From Pseudomonas sp. QTF5 (lineage in GTDB: Bacteria; Pseudomonadota; Gammaproteobacteria; Pseudomonadales; Pseudomonadaceae): a stretch of DNA of 38,026 nucleotides. Position numbers and translations under genes: made by a program. The stretch's first letter is position 1, and each line of letters opens with the position of its first letter. Shown piece by piece: positions 25,082 to 32,602 of the stretch. The DNA is taken from NCBI RefSeq assembly GCF_000512695.2, contig NZ_AZRW02000046.1, positions 1-38,026 of the forward strand. The letters are read 5' to 3'. The notes below the pieces were generated by a model. That model searched no databases and had not been told where the DNA came from. It worked only from the letters and a program-made list of their open reading frames with translations.

Positions 25082-25215
25082 TGTGGTGAAGGGGGCTTGC
25101 TCCCACTCGGCTGCGCAGCAGTCGCAATATCGGCGAATGCGGTGTGTCTGATAAACCGGGGTGCCGTTTTTCAGGGCCGCTTCGCAGCCCAACGGGAGCA
25201 AGCTCCCTCGCCACA
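25082..25215. repeat. REP doublet of the GGGAGCAAGCTCCC class
   Basis: The left arm AAGGGGGCTTGCTCCC and the right arm GGGAGCAAGCTCCCTCGCCAC face each other, with CTGCGCAGCAG and CCGCTTCGCAGCCC next to them, around a spacer of about 75 bases. This element fills most of the gap between the M16 peptidase and DUF5924 genes. Confidence 0.85.
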
Positions 25216-25238
25216 CAAAACCCATTGCAACAGGGGAA

Positions 25239-26618
25239 TCATTGCTTTCTGCGGTGAACACGCCACCCCAATATTCCGAGCACCATCAATCCAAATCCCC
25301 CGACAATCGCCCACATCACCTGGTCATAACTCATCAGCGGCTTCTCGATCCGCAGATACCCCGGCTGCAGCAGCAACTCACGCATCGCCTTGTTCGCCTC
25401 GGTCAGTGTCACGTCTTGCAGTGCCTTGGCCGGGTTGACGAAATGTCCGTCCTGGTAGTCGCCAAGGGCGCTCCAGTAATAGTCCGCCAAGACGCTGTTG
25501 CCTTGCACGGCCCAGGTCTGGCGAGCGATGGCGGCTTGCTTGAGACGGGCGAAGGTGGCCGCGTCGAGGCCGTTCTTGAGCAAATCGGCTTTGAGCTCAT
25601 CCAGCACCTGTTCCGCTGCCAGCACGTCGTCGCGATCAAGGTCGGCGTTCAGGCTCATGAAGCCCACCCCGCCAAATACCTCGCGCTCGGCCGATGGCCC
25701 GTAAGACAACCCATGGGTCAGGCGCAATTGGCGATAGAGCGCCCAATCCAGATAGTCCTTGAGCAGGTCGAAGGTTTCGTCATGCTGGTCTTGCAGCACC
25801 GGTTCCGGCACCAGCCAATGCAATTTGGCACCGCCGCCGACGAAACCGTTACTCAAATTGCGCTCGTGGGCCGCGCTGGCCTGAATGTCTGGCAGCGGCA
25901 GGTGAGCGCTAGGCTCAACCGCTTCGAGCGCACCATAGGCCCGTTCCAGATAGGCCGGCAGCAGGCGGTCGAGGTCACCGACCACGATCAGGGTCATGTT
26001 GTTGGGCGCGTACCAGTCCTTGCGCACCTTCTCCAGCTGCTCGCGGGTCAGGTGATCGACTTGCGCGCGCTCGGGGCATTTGAGGCCCAGTTCCACCGCC
26101 AACTGATTACTCGCGGTGTGGCCCAGATCCTGGCGATCCAGCCAGCGTTGCAGGTGCGAATAATGGCCACCGTCTTCGCGCTCGACCACTTGCTTGGCGA
26201 CGTTGATCGCATTGTCGTCGATACGGGTCTGAGTCAGCAGCGCCAACAACAGGTCGAGGACCTTGCGCTGGTTTTTCGCCGGGGCTTCGATGACGAAAGT
26301 CGTGTCGGCATTGCTGGTGTAGGCATTCCACTCACCGCCCAAGGCCTGCATGCGTTCTTCCAGGCCGCCTTCGCCGGTGGCGTCGATGCCGCTGAACAGC
26401 AAGTGTTCGAGCAGATGCGGCAGCTCCTTGTCGGCACAGCTGAAATCATCCAGGCCTACGCCAACCACCAATCGGATCGCCACATGCCCGCGCTCAGTGC
26501 CGGGTTTGAGGACCAATTGCAGGCCGTTGCGCAACGTGTAGCCCTCGACCTGAAAGCGATCCAGGGCAAATGAAGGCAGTGAGCCAAGCAACAGACAAGC
26601 GAACAGCAGACAACGCAT
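25239..26618 (-). CDS. M16-family zinc metallopeptidase with C-terminal membrane anchor
   Basis: This 459-residue protein has a signal peptide (about 1-18), an M16 catalytic half with the inverted zinc motif HLLEH at 68-72 and a distal glutamate around E146-E148, and a second inactive M16 half (about 200-425). A single hydrophobic helix (MWAIVGGFGLMVLGILGW) is followed by the basic tail RVHRRKQ. It is therefore probably a periplasmic peptidase held in the inner membrane. The substrate is unknown. A comparable peptidase gene lies in this neighbourhood in P. aeruginosa. It is encoded 56 bp after the Na/Pi cotransporter on the same strand. Confidence 0.9.
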   Translation of the reverse strand: MRCLLFACLLLGSLPSFALDRFQVEGYTLRNGLQLVLKPGTERGHVAIRLVVGVGLDDFSCADKELPHLLEHLLFSGIDATGEGGLEERMQALGGEWNAYTSNADTTFVIEAPAKNQRKVLDLLLALLTQTRIDDNAINVAKQVVEREDGGHYSHLQRWLDRQDLGHTASNQLAVELGLKCPERAQVDHLTREQLEKVRKDWYAPNNMTLIVVGDLDRLLPAYLERAYGALEAVEPSAHLPLPDIQASAAHERNLSNGFVGGGAKLHWLVPEPVLQDQHDETFDLLKDYLDWALYRQLRLTHGLSYGPSAEREVFGGVGFMSLNADLDRDDVLAAEQVLDELKADLLKNGLDAATFARLKQAAIARQTWAVQGNSVLADYYWSALGDYQDGHFVNPAKALQDVTLTEANKAMRELLLQPGYLRIEKPLMSYDQVMWAIVGGFGLMVLGILGWRVHRRKQ

Positions 26619-26674
26619 AACGAGTTTCCGTACGACCAGCGTAAGTTCAACAGACTTCAGGCAACTGTGGACGT

Positions 26675-28333
26675 TCAGGGTGAATGAGTGATGTCAGTCA
26701 AATCGTCGACCGCCAGAGCGCCGGTGTCCGAAGTGCCCAACACTGCATAGGCGCTGCTGCAGAACAGCGAATTCAAGCGTCTCATGTCAGCAATCAGTTC
26801 CAGATGCAGCGAACTGGTCTCGATACTTTGCACGATCTTGCGGTTTAAACGGCTGACATGAGCGTGGGCCAGGCGGCGTTCCTGTGCGCGAAAGCGACGT
26901 TTCTCACGCAGTAACTGTCGAGCACTTTCCGGGTCGGCACTGAGGAACACCGACAACCCCAGACGCAGATTGGCGATCAGCTGACTGTGCAGCCCCGCCA
27001 ACTCTTCCAGTCCGACCTCGGAGAAAGACCGGCGCTGCGAGGTTTTCTGCTGCTGAACTTTGCGCAGCATGCGTTCGATCACGTCGCTGGAGAGTTTCAG
27101 GTTGATTGCCAGCTCGATGGTTTCCGCCCAGCGCCGACTGTCCTGTTCGCTGAGGTCTTCGCGGGGCATTTGCGCCAGATAGAGTTTGATGGCGCTGTAG
27201 AGCGCTTCGACATCATCGGTCAGGCGACGCATTTCCTGGGTGACGGCGGTCTGTTTGCCGCGCAGCACATCGAGCATGGCTTCGAGCATGCTGTCGACCA
27301 GATCGCCGATGCGCAGGGTTTCCCGAGCAGCATTGGCCAGCGCCAGACTCGGGGTAACCAATGCAGTCGGGTCAAGATGACGCGGTTTGGCCGTGCCATT
27401 GATGTCCGGCCGCTCTGGCAGTAACCACGCACAGAGCTTGGCCATCGGCCCGACGCTGGGCAAAAGGATCAGGCAGCGCGCGGTGTTGTAGAGCAGGTGG
27501 AAGCCGATGACCATTTCCTGAGGGCTGAAGTTGAGGCTGTCGATCCAGTGCACCAGCGGATCGAGCACCGGAATGATCAGCAGCAGACCAATCAGTTTGT
27601 ACAACAGGCTGCCAAGCGCCACCTGACGGCCGGCCGCGTTCTGCATGCTGGTGCTGAGGAAAGCAAGAATGCCGCTGCCGATGTTGGCGCCGATCACCAG
27701 ACCGATGGCCACTGGCAAACTGATCACGCTGGCACCGGCAAGGGTCGCGGTCAGCAGGACGGCAGCCAGGCTGGAATAGGAAACCATCGCGAACAGCGCG
27801 CCGACCAAGGCATCGAGCAAGATATCGCCGGTCAGTGAGGCGAAGATGACCTTCACCCCTTGCGCCTGAGTGATCGGGGCCGCGGCCTCGACGATCAGTT
27901 GCAGCGCGAGAATGATCAGCCCCAGACCGATGCTGACCCGGCCCATCTGTCCGACCCGGGTCTGCTTGCGCGACAGAAAGAAAATCACCCCGAGGAAAAT
28001 CAGCAACGGCGACAGCCACGACAAGTCGAGGGTCAGTACCCGCGCCATCAGTGCGGTACCGACGTCAGCACCGAGCATGGTCGCCAGAGCCGGGGTCAGC
28101 GCCATCAGGCCCTGACCGACAAACGAGGTCACGAGCATGGCGGTGGCATTGCTGCTCTGGACCATGGCGGTCACCATGATCCCGGCGAGAAACGCCAACC
28201 AGCGCCTGGACATGTTATGGGCGATCACGTGACGCAAGTTGGAACCATAAACCCGCAGGATGCCGGTTCGGACGATGTGCGTGCCCCAGATCAACAAGGT
28301 CACGGCTGATAACAGATTGAGCAGGGTGAGCAT
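26675..28333 (-). CDS. Na/phosphate cotransporter family protein (NptA-like) with PhoU-like tail
   Basis: This 552-residue membrane protein has two inverted Na/Pi-cotransporter repeats. The first contains the QSSNAT motif (MVQSSNATAMLVTSFVGQG) and the second the related SYSSLAAVLLTATLAG. About ten membrane segments cover residues 1-310. The C-terminal 220 residues are helical and PhoU-like (DVEALYSAIKLYLAQ and related helices) and cytoplasmic. Such proteins carry phosphate with sodium, sometimes outward. The ATG at 28333 has AGGGGG as ribosome site. Confidence 0.9.
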   Translation of the reverse strand: MLTLLNLLSAVTLLIWGTHIVRTGILRVYGSNLRHVIAHNMSRRWLAFLAGIMVTAMVQSSNATAMLVTSFVGQGLMALTPALATMLGADVGTALMARVLTLDLSWLSPLLIFLGVIFFLSRKQTRVGQMGRVSIGLGLIILALQLIVEAAAPITQAQGVKVIFASLTGDILLDALVGALFAMVSYSSLAAVLLTATLAGASVISLPVAIGLVIGANIGSGILAFLSTSMQNAAGRQVALGSLLYKLIGLLLIIPVLDPLVHWIDSLNFSPQEMVIGFHLLYNTARCLILLPSVGPMAKLCAWLLPERPDINGTAKPRHLDPTALVTPSLALANAARETLRIGDLVDSMLEAMLDVLRGKQTAVTQEMRRLTDDVEALYSAIKLYLAQMPREDLSEQDSRRWAETIELAINLKLSSDVIERMLRKVQQQKTSQRRSFSEVGLEELAGLHSQLIANLRLGLSVFLSADPESARQLLREKRRFRAQERRLAHAHVSRLNRKIVQSIETSSLHLELIADMRRLNSLFCSSAYAVLGTSDTGALAVDDLTDITHSP

Positions 28334-28554
28334 GCAGACCCCCTGTGGTGGCAGCGCCCCAGTGGGGCAAGTCGACGGTGCCGCGCGTTTTTCTACGTTC
28401 TGTACTTAAGCTGTAGTTGGCTAACGGTCTGGGCGCCAGCATCGCATAGCTAAAGAAGGGATTGAAACAAAAGTGTCATAAAAACAGTTTGCTGCAGAGG
28501 GGGAGGAAGGGGGCGTACCGATAGCTACAAATGCCTGCTCGTTGAGCAAAAAAA

Positions 28555-28596
28555 TGTGGGCGCGAACCTGTCCTACAGGGCAGGCTCGCTCCCACA
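28555..28596. repeat. Short REP-like inverted pair
   Basis: TGTGGGCGCGAACCTGTC and GGCAGGCTCGCTCCCACA face each other with a spacer of only about 6 bases. This is a compact derivative of the GTGGGAGCGGGCTTGC repeat. Confidence 0.7.
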
Positions 28597-28601
28597 GGTT
28601 T

Positions 28602-28631
28602 TGTGCACTGACGGACATTCGTCAGTGCACA
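28602..28631. terminator. Perfect 12-bp hairpin at the 3' end of the TerC gene
   Basis: TGTGCACTGACG (28602-28613) and CGTCAGTGCACA (28620-28631) pair fully around GACATT, 8 bases after the TerC stop on the minus strand. No T-run follows in that direction (AAAACC), so it may be a stability hairpin or protein site rather than a terminator. Confidence 0.5.
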
Positions 28632-28639
28632 GATTCAGG

Positions 28640-29407
28640 TTACTGCCCCGGAACATCCTTGCGCAGTTTCACTGGATCTTGCTGCTTCTTCTTTTTCATC
28701 ATTGCGGTGCGCATCTTGATGTTGATCGCTTCCACTGCCAACGAGAACGCCATGGCGAAGTACACGTAGCCTTTTGGCAAATGCACTTCGAAGGACTCGG
28801 CAATCAACACGGTACCGACCAGCAACAGGAACGACAGCGCCAGCATTTTCAGCGACGGGTGCTTGTCGATGAATTCGCTGATGGTGCCCGCCGCCAGCAT
28901 CATTACCAGTACGGCGACGATAATCGCAGCGACCATGACCGGCACATGGGAAACCATACCCACGGCGGTGATCACCGAGTCCAGGGAGAACACGATGTCG
29001 ATAATCGCAATCTGGATGATGGTGTACAGGAAGCTGCCACCCTTGGCGGTCGGTTCCTCGTGGGTTTCGTCTTCGCCTTCCAGCGCGTGGTACATCTCTT
29101 GCGAGCTCTTCCACAGCAGGAACAGACCACCGAAGAACAGGATCAGGTCACGCCCCGAAATGCCCTGGCCGAACATTTCGAACAGGTCTGCGGTGAGGCG
29201 CATGACCCAGGTGATCGACAGCAGCAACAGGATCCGCGTGATCATGGCCAGCGCCAGGCCGAAAATCCGGGTGCGCGCCTGCATGTGCTTGGGCATGCGG
29301 CTGACCAGGATCGAGATCATGATGATGTTGTCGATGCCCAGGACGATCTCCAGGGCGGTCAGGGTGAAGAAGGCAACCCAGATTTCAGGGTTGGTCAGCC
29401 ATTCCAT
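28640..29407 (-). CDS. TerC family integral membrane protein
   Basis: This 255-residue inner-membrane protein has seven or so helices and the family motifs FTLTALEIVLGIDNIIMISIL near the N-terminus and IIQIAIIDIVFSLDSVITAVGM in the middle, with the paired acidic residues that mark TerC proteins. It ends with a basic KMRTAMMKKKKQ tail. TerC proteins have been linked to tellurite resistance, manganese export and metalation of exported proteins; the specific metal cannot be read here. The AAGGAA ribosome site is clear. It lies after the citrate transporter gene, separated by a hairpin. Confidence 0.92.
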   Translation of the reverse strand: MEWLTNPEIWVAFFTLTALEIVLGIDNIIMISILVSRMPKHMQARTRIFGLALAMITRILLLLSITWVMRLTADLFEMFGQGISGRDLILFFGGLFLLWKSSQEMYHALEGEDETHEEPTAKGGSFLYTIIQIAIIDIVFSLDSVITAVGMVSHVPVMVAAIIVAVLVMMLAAGTISEFIDKHPSLKMLALSFLLLVGTVLIAESFEVHLPKGYVYFAMAFSLAVEAINIKMRTAMMKKKKQQDPVKLRKDVPGQ

Positions 29408-29443
29408 GTGTATTCCTTTGAGCGAGTGTTTAAACCACGAAGG

Positions 29444-29470
29444 GCCCAGGCTTCAAACAAAGCCTGGACC
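29444..29470 (-). terminator. Hairpin between the citrate transporter and TerC genes
   Basis: CCAGGCTT (29446-29453) pairs with AAGCCTGG (29460-29467) around CAAACA, extended by GGG/CCC beyond one mismatch. Only scattered T residues follow on the minus strand, so termination may be partial. Confidence 0.55.
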
Positions 29471-29490
29471 CCTCATGGTGAGTCTTGGGC

Positions 29491-30798
29491 TTATAGAGTG
29501 CTGAACAGCGGAAAAATCCCCATCAGCAACGCAGCGACCAGTATGCACAGGCAAACCAGCACTGCCCACTTCAAGGTGAACCGCTGATGGTCACCGAATT
29601 CGATACCGGCCAGGGCCACCAACAGATAAGTCGATGGTACCAGCGGGCTCAGCAAGTGGACGGGCTGACCGACGATCGAGGCACGTGCCATTTCCACCGC
29701 GGTTATACCGTAATGACTGGCGGCTTCGGCAAGTACCGGTAACACGCCGTAATAAAATGCATCGTTCGACATGAAGAACGTGAACGGCATGCTCACCAGC
29801 GCGGTGATCACGGCCAGGTACGGGCCGAGGAAATCCGGGATAACCGCCAGCAGGCTTTTCGACATGGCGTCGACCATGCCGGTGCCCGTCAGGATACCGG
29901 TGAAGATACCCGCGGCAAAGATCAACCCGACCACCGCCAGTACGCTACCGGCGTGGGCCGCAACGCGGTCCTTCTGCTGTTGCAGGCACGGGTAGTTGAC
30001 GATCATCGCGATACTGAACGCCACCATGAACAGTACCGGCAGCGGCAACAGGCCGGCGATCAAGGTGCCCATCAGCGCCAGGGTCAGGGCGCCGTTGAAC
30101 CAGATCAACTTCGGACGACGGGCATCCGGGAACTGCGAAACGCTGATTTCGCTGTGATCGATTTCATCGCCCACCAGGTGCAACTCACCCAGACGAGCGC
30201 GCTCGCGTTTGCCGTAGAAGTAGGCAATCGCCAGGATCGCCACCACGCCGGCCAGCATCGCCGGAATCATTGGCACAAAGATGTCGGACGGGTCGACATG
30301 CAGCGCACTGGCCGCACGAGCGGTCGGGCCGCCCCAGGGGGTCATGTTCATCACGCCACCGGCGAGGATGATCAGACCGGCCATGATCCGCGGGCTCATG
30401 CCAATACGGCTGTAGAGCGGCAGCATGGCGGCCACGCAGATCATATAAGTCGTGGCGCCATCACCGTCCATGGACACGATCAACGCCAGTACGGCGGTAC
30501 CGACCGAAACTTTGAGCGGGTCGCCCTTGACCAGTTTGAGGATCTTGCGCACGGCCGGGTCGAACAGGCCGGAGTCAATCATCAGGGCGAAGTAGAGAAT
30601 GGCGAACATCAGCATCACGCCGGTCGGCGCGAGCTTGGTGATGCCTTCGAGCATCATCGGGCCGATCTTCGGTGAGAAACCACCGAACAGGGCGAAAATG
30701 ATCGGGATGATGATCAGAGCGATCAGCGCAGACAGGCGCTTGGTCATGATCAGGAACATGAACGTGATGACCATGGCGAAGCCAAGGAAAGTCAGCAT
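29491..30798 (-). CDS. Citrate-metal:proton symporter (CitMHS family)
   Basis: This 435-residue inner-membrane carrier has about 11-12 helices and the CitMHS pattern, including PLYSRIGMSPRIMAGL, the conserved GVMNMTPWGGPTARAASAL loop, and FFMSNDAFYYGVLPVLAEAA near the C-terminus. Members import citrate complexed with Mg or Ca, with protons. The gene appears to correspond by position to citA of P. aeruginosa. Its ATG has a GGAG site. A 131-nt or longer leader contains a 26-codon upstream ORF and an AACAACAACAA motif typical of Crc/Hfq catabolite control (see separate entries). Confidence 0.92.
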   Translation of the reverse strand: MLTFLGFAMVITFMFLIMTKRLSALIALIIIPIIFALFGGFSPKIGPMMLEGITKLAPTGVMLMFAILYFALMIDSGLFDPAVRKILKLVKGDPLKVSVGTAVLALIVSMDGDGATTYMICVAAMLPLYSRIGMSPRIMAGLIILAGGVMNMTPWGGPTARAASALHVDPSDIFVPMIPAMLAGVVAILAIAYFYGKRERARLGELHLVGDEIDHSEISVSQFPDARRPKLIWFNGALTLALMGTLIAGLLPLPVLFMVAFSIAMIVNYPCLQQQKDRVAAHAGSVLAVVGLIFAAGIFTGILTGTGMVDAMSKSLLAVIPDFLGPYLAVITALVSMPFTFFMSNDAFYYGVLPVLAEAASHYGITAVEMARASIVGQPVHLLSPLVPSTYLLVALAGIEFGDHQRFTLKWAVLVCLCILVAALLMGIFPLFSTL

Positions 30799-30848
30799 AG
30801 GAATACTCCAGGCGTAGCGCGGCTAGTAAATGGGCGAACCGGATGGGG

Positions 30849-30929
30849 TCAGCGCAGAACGGGAAGCACGAGACGTACGGGCGGAGTTGCAGCGAAGAGG
30901 CGGGTAGTAGCGGACATCAGAATCACCAT
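30849..30929 (-). CDS. Possible 26-residue leader peptide ahead of the citrate transporter
   Basis: ATG at 30929 opens 26 codons to TGA at 30849. The peptide begins MVILMSATTRLFAAT and ends PPVRLVLPVLR. No Shine-Dalgarno sequence precedes it; instead AAACAACAACA abuts the start codon. Its stop lies 50 bases before the transporter ATG. Whether it is translated is unknown. It could couple or gate translation of the transporter message. Confidence 0.4.
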   Translation of the reverse strand: MVILMSATTRLFAATPPVRLVLPVLR

Positions 30930-30940
30930 TGTTGTTGTTT
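30929..30940 (-). promoter_or_regulatory. A-rich Crc/Hfq-type catabolite repression motif
   Basis: On the minus strand AAACAACAACAAT contains overlapping AANAANAA units, the motif bound by Hfq with Crc in Pseudomonas to block translation when preferred carbon sources are present. It is placed immediately at the start codon of the upstream ORF, the usual position for such sites. Confidence 0.5.
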
Positions 30941-31118
30941 AATGGACCGGGCGGGCGATAAAACACTCGCATTGGCCAACCGGTCTGTTGCCGGCAGTGA
31001 GGGCGATCCTAATGGGGGAAGCTTTCAGCCAGCTTTCGAGAGTGAAAGCATTGACCGAATGTACAACCGGTCGTCGACCGGGTTGAGCGTCCGTAAACAC
31101 GGGTCAGGAGGGAAAAAC
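30941..31118. other. Divergent spacer between the citrate transporter and GFA genes
   Basis: This stretch should carry both promoters. It contains ACCGGT-CGTCG-ACCGGG (about 31071-31082) and two AGCTTTC motifs near 31019-31042. I see no gene; the frame open ahead of the GFA start lacks a ribosome site and conserved sequence. Confidence 0.4.
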
Positions 31119-31520
31119 ATGGGCGAACTTCACACCGGCGGCTGCCACTGCGGACAGATGCGCTATCAATTCAGCGGGCCATTGCACGATATCGCCCACT
31201 GTCATTGCTCAATTTGCCGCCGGGTCAGCGGCGGGATCGTGACCACCTGGATCACTGTGCCCGCCTCAGCATTTAAATGGATGGCGGGGACGCCGTCCCG
31301 GTACGAGTCTTCGTCCACTTGCGCACGATATTTCTGCCCCAACTGCGGGGCGCATCTGGCGTTGGTGACAAAGCTCAGCCCCGAGAGCATCGATGTGACC
31401 ATCGCCACCCTCGACCATCCCGAGCAGGCGCCGGCCGAGCGGCATATCTGGACCGACAGTCGTTTGCCGTGGCTGCATCTGGACGAGCACTTGCCCGGTG
31501 AGGCCCAAGAACAACTCTGA
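31119..31520 (+). CDS. GFA family (glutathione-dependent formaldehyde-activating-like) protein
   Basis: This 133-residue zinc protein has the GFA fold signatures: C9 and C11 (GCHC), C28-C30-C33 (HCHCSIC) and C73-C76 (CPNCGAHL), which bind the structural and catalytic zinc ions. Family members are called formaldehyde-activating enzymes, but most have unknown substrates. An AGGAGG ribosome site lies 7 bases before ATG 31119. Its TGA abuts the stop codon of the convergent dioxygenase gene with no base between. Confidence 0.9.
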   Translation: MGELHTGGCHCGQMRYQFSGPLHDIAHCHCSICRRVSGGIVTTWITVPASAFKWMAGTPSRYESSSTCARYFCPNCGAHLALVTKLSPESIDVTIATLDHPEQAPAERHIWTDSRLPWLHLDEHLPGEAQEQL

Positions 31521-31847
31521 TCAGAAAACAGACAGGTTCAGCGGCCGGATCGCGCCCATCCAGATCGCATGTTCGGTGTGATCGAGCAGATCGTCGCCCG
31601 TGTCCGGGTGCAGGAACACCACCAAACCCTTGCGGTTGAGCGCCAGCCACGGCAACACCTGGCCAATGTATTGCGGCTCGAAAGCCAATTGGCAGCTCCA
31701 GTTCGGGTGCGGGCCGACCGGGCGTTCATGCAGGCGACCCATCTTCAGTGGAAACAATTGCTCTGCCTGCTCACACAAGGCCCGTGCCTGTGGCAGGGTG
31801 CTGGCGTCGAAATAGACATGGGCGTGGTAGCCCTTGATCGTTTGCAT
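31521..31847 (-). CDS. DOPA 4,5-dioxygenase family protein
   Basis: This 108-residue protein matches the small DOPA 4,5-dioxygenase family, with HAHVYFD at 8-14, RPVGPHPNWSCQLAF in the middle and HPDTGDDLLDHTEHAIWMG near the end; the histidines H8, H10 and H80 or so are candidate iron ligands. Fungal relatives open the ring of DOPA in betalain synthesis; the bacterial substrate is unknown. It diverges from the Rossmann-fold gene at 31931 and converges on the GFA gene. Confidence 0.88.
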   Translation of the reverse strand: MQTIKGYHAHVYFDASTLPQARALCEQAEQLFPLKMGRLHERPVGPHPNWSCQLAFEPQYIGQVLPWLALNRKGLVVFLHPDTGDDLLDHTEHAIWMGAIRPLNLSVF

Positions 31848-31930
31848 GTGACTCCCTCTGAACCGTGTCGAACCCTCGCCGCTTCCCGCAGGTCACACAC
31901 CATATACGCAAGAAAGAAGGGAGCACGGCC

Positions 31931-32596
31931 ATGAAAAATGCCGAAACCCCGGTGGTGAAGGTAGTGCTTTATGGTGCCATGAGTAGCTTGGGCAGTGCGC
32001 TGATGGCTGAAATGCTGCGGCGCCAGCATGAAGTGATCGCGATTCTCGACGACCTGACGGCGCTCGCACCGCGCCCGGGATTGCGCACCAAGACCGGCGA
32101 CCTGTTCGATGCCAAGCGGGTCAAGCAGAGTGTGGCCGGCTGTTCGGCGGTGATCTGCCTGCTGGATGCGCCAGGGTTGCCGATGGACAGTGAACACATC
32201 GAAAAATCCTTTGTGCCCGGCCCGGTCGAAGAGGTGCTGGCGGTGGATGCACTGATCGACGGCATGCAGGCCGCAGGCATTGCCCGGCTGTTTGTGGTGG
32301 GCGATTTCGAGGTGCTGGACGATCCGGAAATAGAAGACCCATTGCAACGCCACGCCGCCGAAGAAATCCGCGAGGCTCTGCAAAGCAGCTCTTTACACTG
32401 GACCTTGGTGAATGCACCACGTCGCGTGCCCGGGCTGACCATCGAGCATTTCAGTCACGTCAGCAGTAGCCTGGAACCTGGCCTGGCCGCAGCGCTGGAA
32501 CAGTTGAATCGAGTCGCCGTGGGGATTGCCGATGAGCTATGGCTGAATTTGCATGTCGGGGAGCATGTGAGTTTTGTTGCGACTTCGGAACCGTAA
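31931..32596 (+). CDS. NAD(P)-binding Rossmann-fold protein
   Basis: This 221-residue protein looks like a short atypical SDR/NmrA-type reductase. The N-terminal VVLYGAMSSLGSALMAEML is the dinucleotide loop, with the usual glycine pattern altered to GAMSSLG, and CSAVICLLDAPG follows as strand 4. No catalytic YxxxK is seen, so it may be a cofactor-binding regulator or an isomerase-like enzyme. The ATG at 31931 has GAAGGGAG upstream. The frame extends to 31865 but lacks a ribosome site there. It converges with the LysR gene, 6 bases apart. Confidence 0.75.
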   Translation: MKNAETPVVKVVLYGAMSSLGSALMAEMLRRQHEVIAILDDLTALAPRPGLRTKTGDLFDAKRVKQSVAGCSAVICLLDAPGLPMDSEHIEKSFVPGPVEEVLAVDALIDGMQAAGIARLFVVGDFEVLDDPEIEDPLQRHAAEEIREALQSSSLHWTLVNAPRRVPGLTIEHFSHVSSSLEPGLAAALEQLNRVAVGIADELWLNLHVGEHVSFVATSEP

Positions 32597-32602
32597 AAGC
32601 GT

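Larger units (their letters stand above)
28334..28639. other. Intergenic region between the Na/Pi and TerC genes
   Basis: No gene is supported. On the minus strand the Na/Pi leader contains a GCCCC-ACT-GGGGC hairpin (28356-28368) shortly before the ribosome site. Further right are a REP-like pair (28555-28596) and a perfect 12-bp inverted repeat (28602-28631), each listed separately. Confidence 0.6.

Noticed and set aside
28465..28490. PHO box (GTGTCATAAAAACAG) upstream of the Na/Pi gene
   Set aside because: Only one of the two required CTGTCAT-type halves is present.
30843..31118. Upstream extension of the GFA frame
   Set aside because: It has no ribosome site or conserved sequence. ATG 31119 with AGGAGG yields the complete zinc-binding domain.
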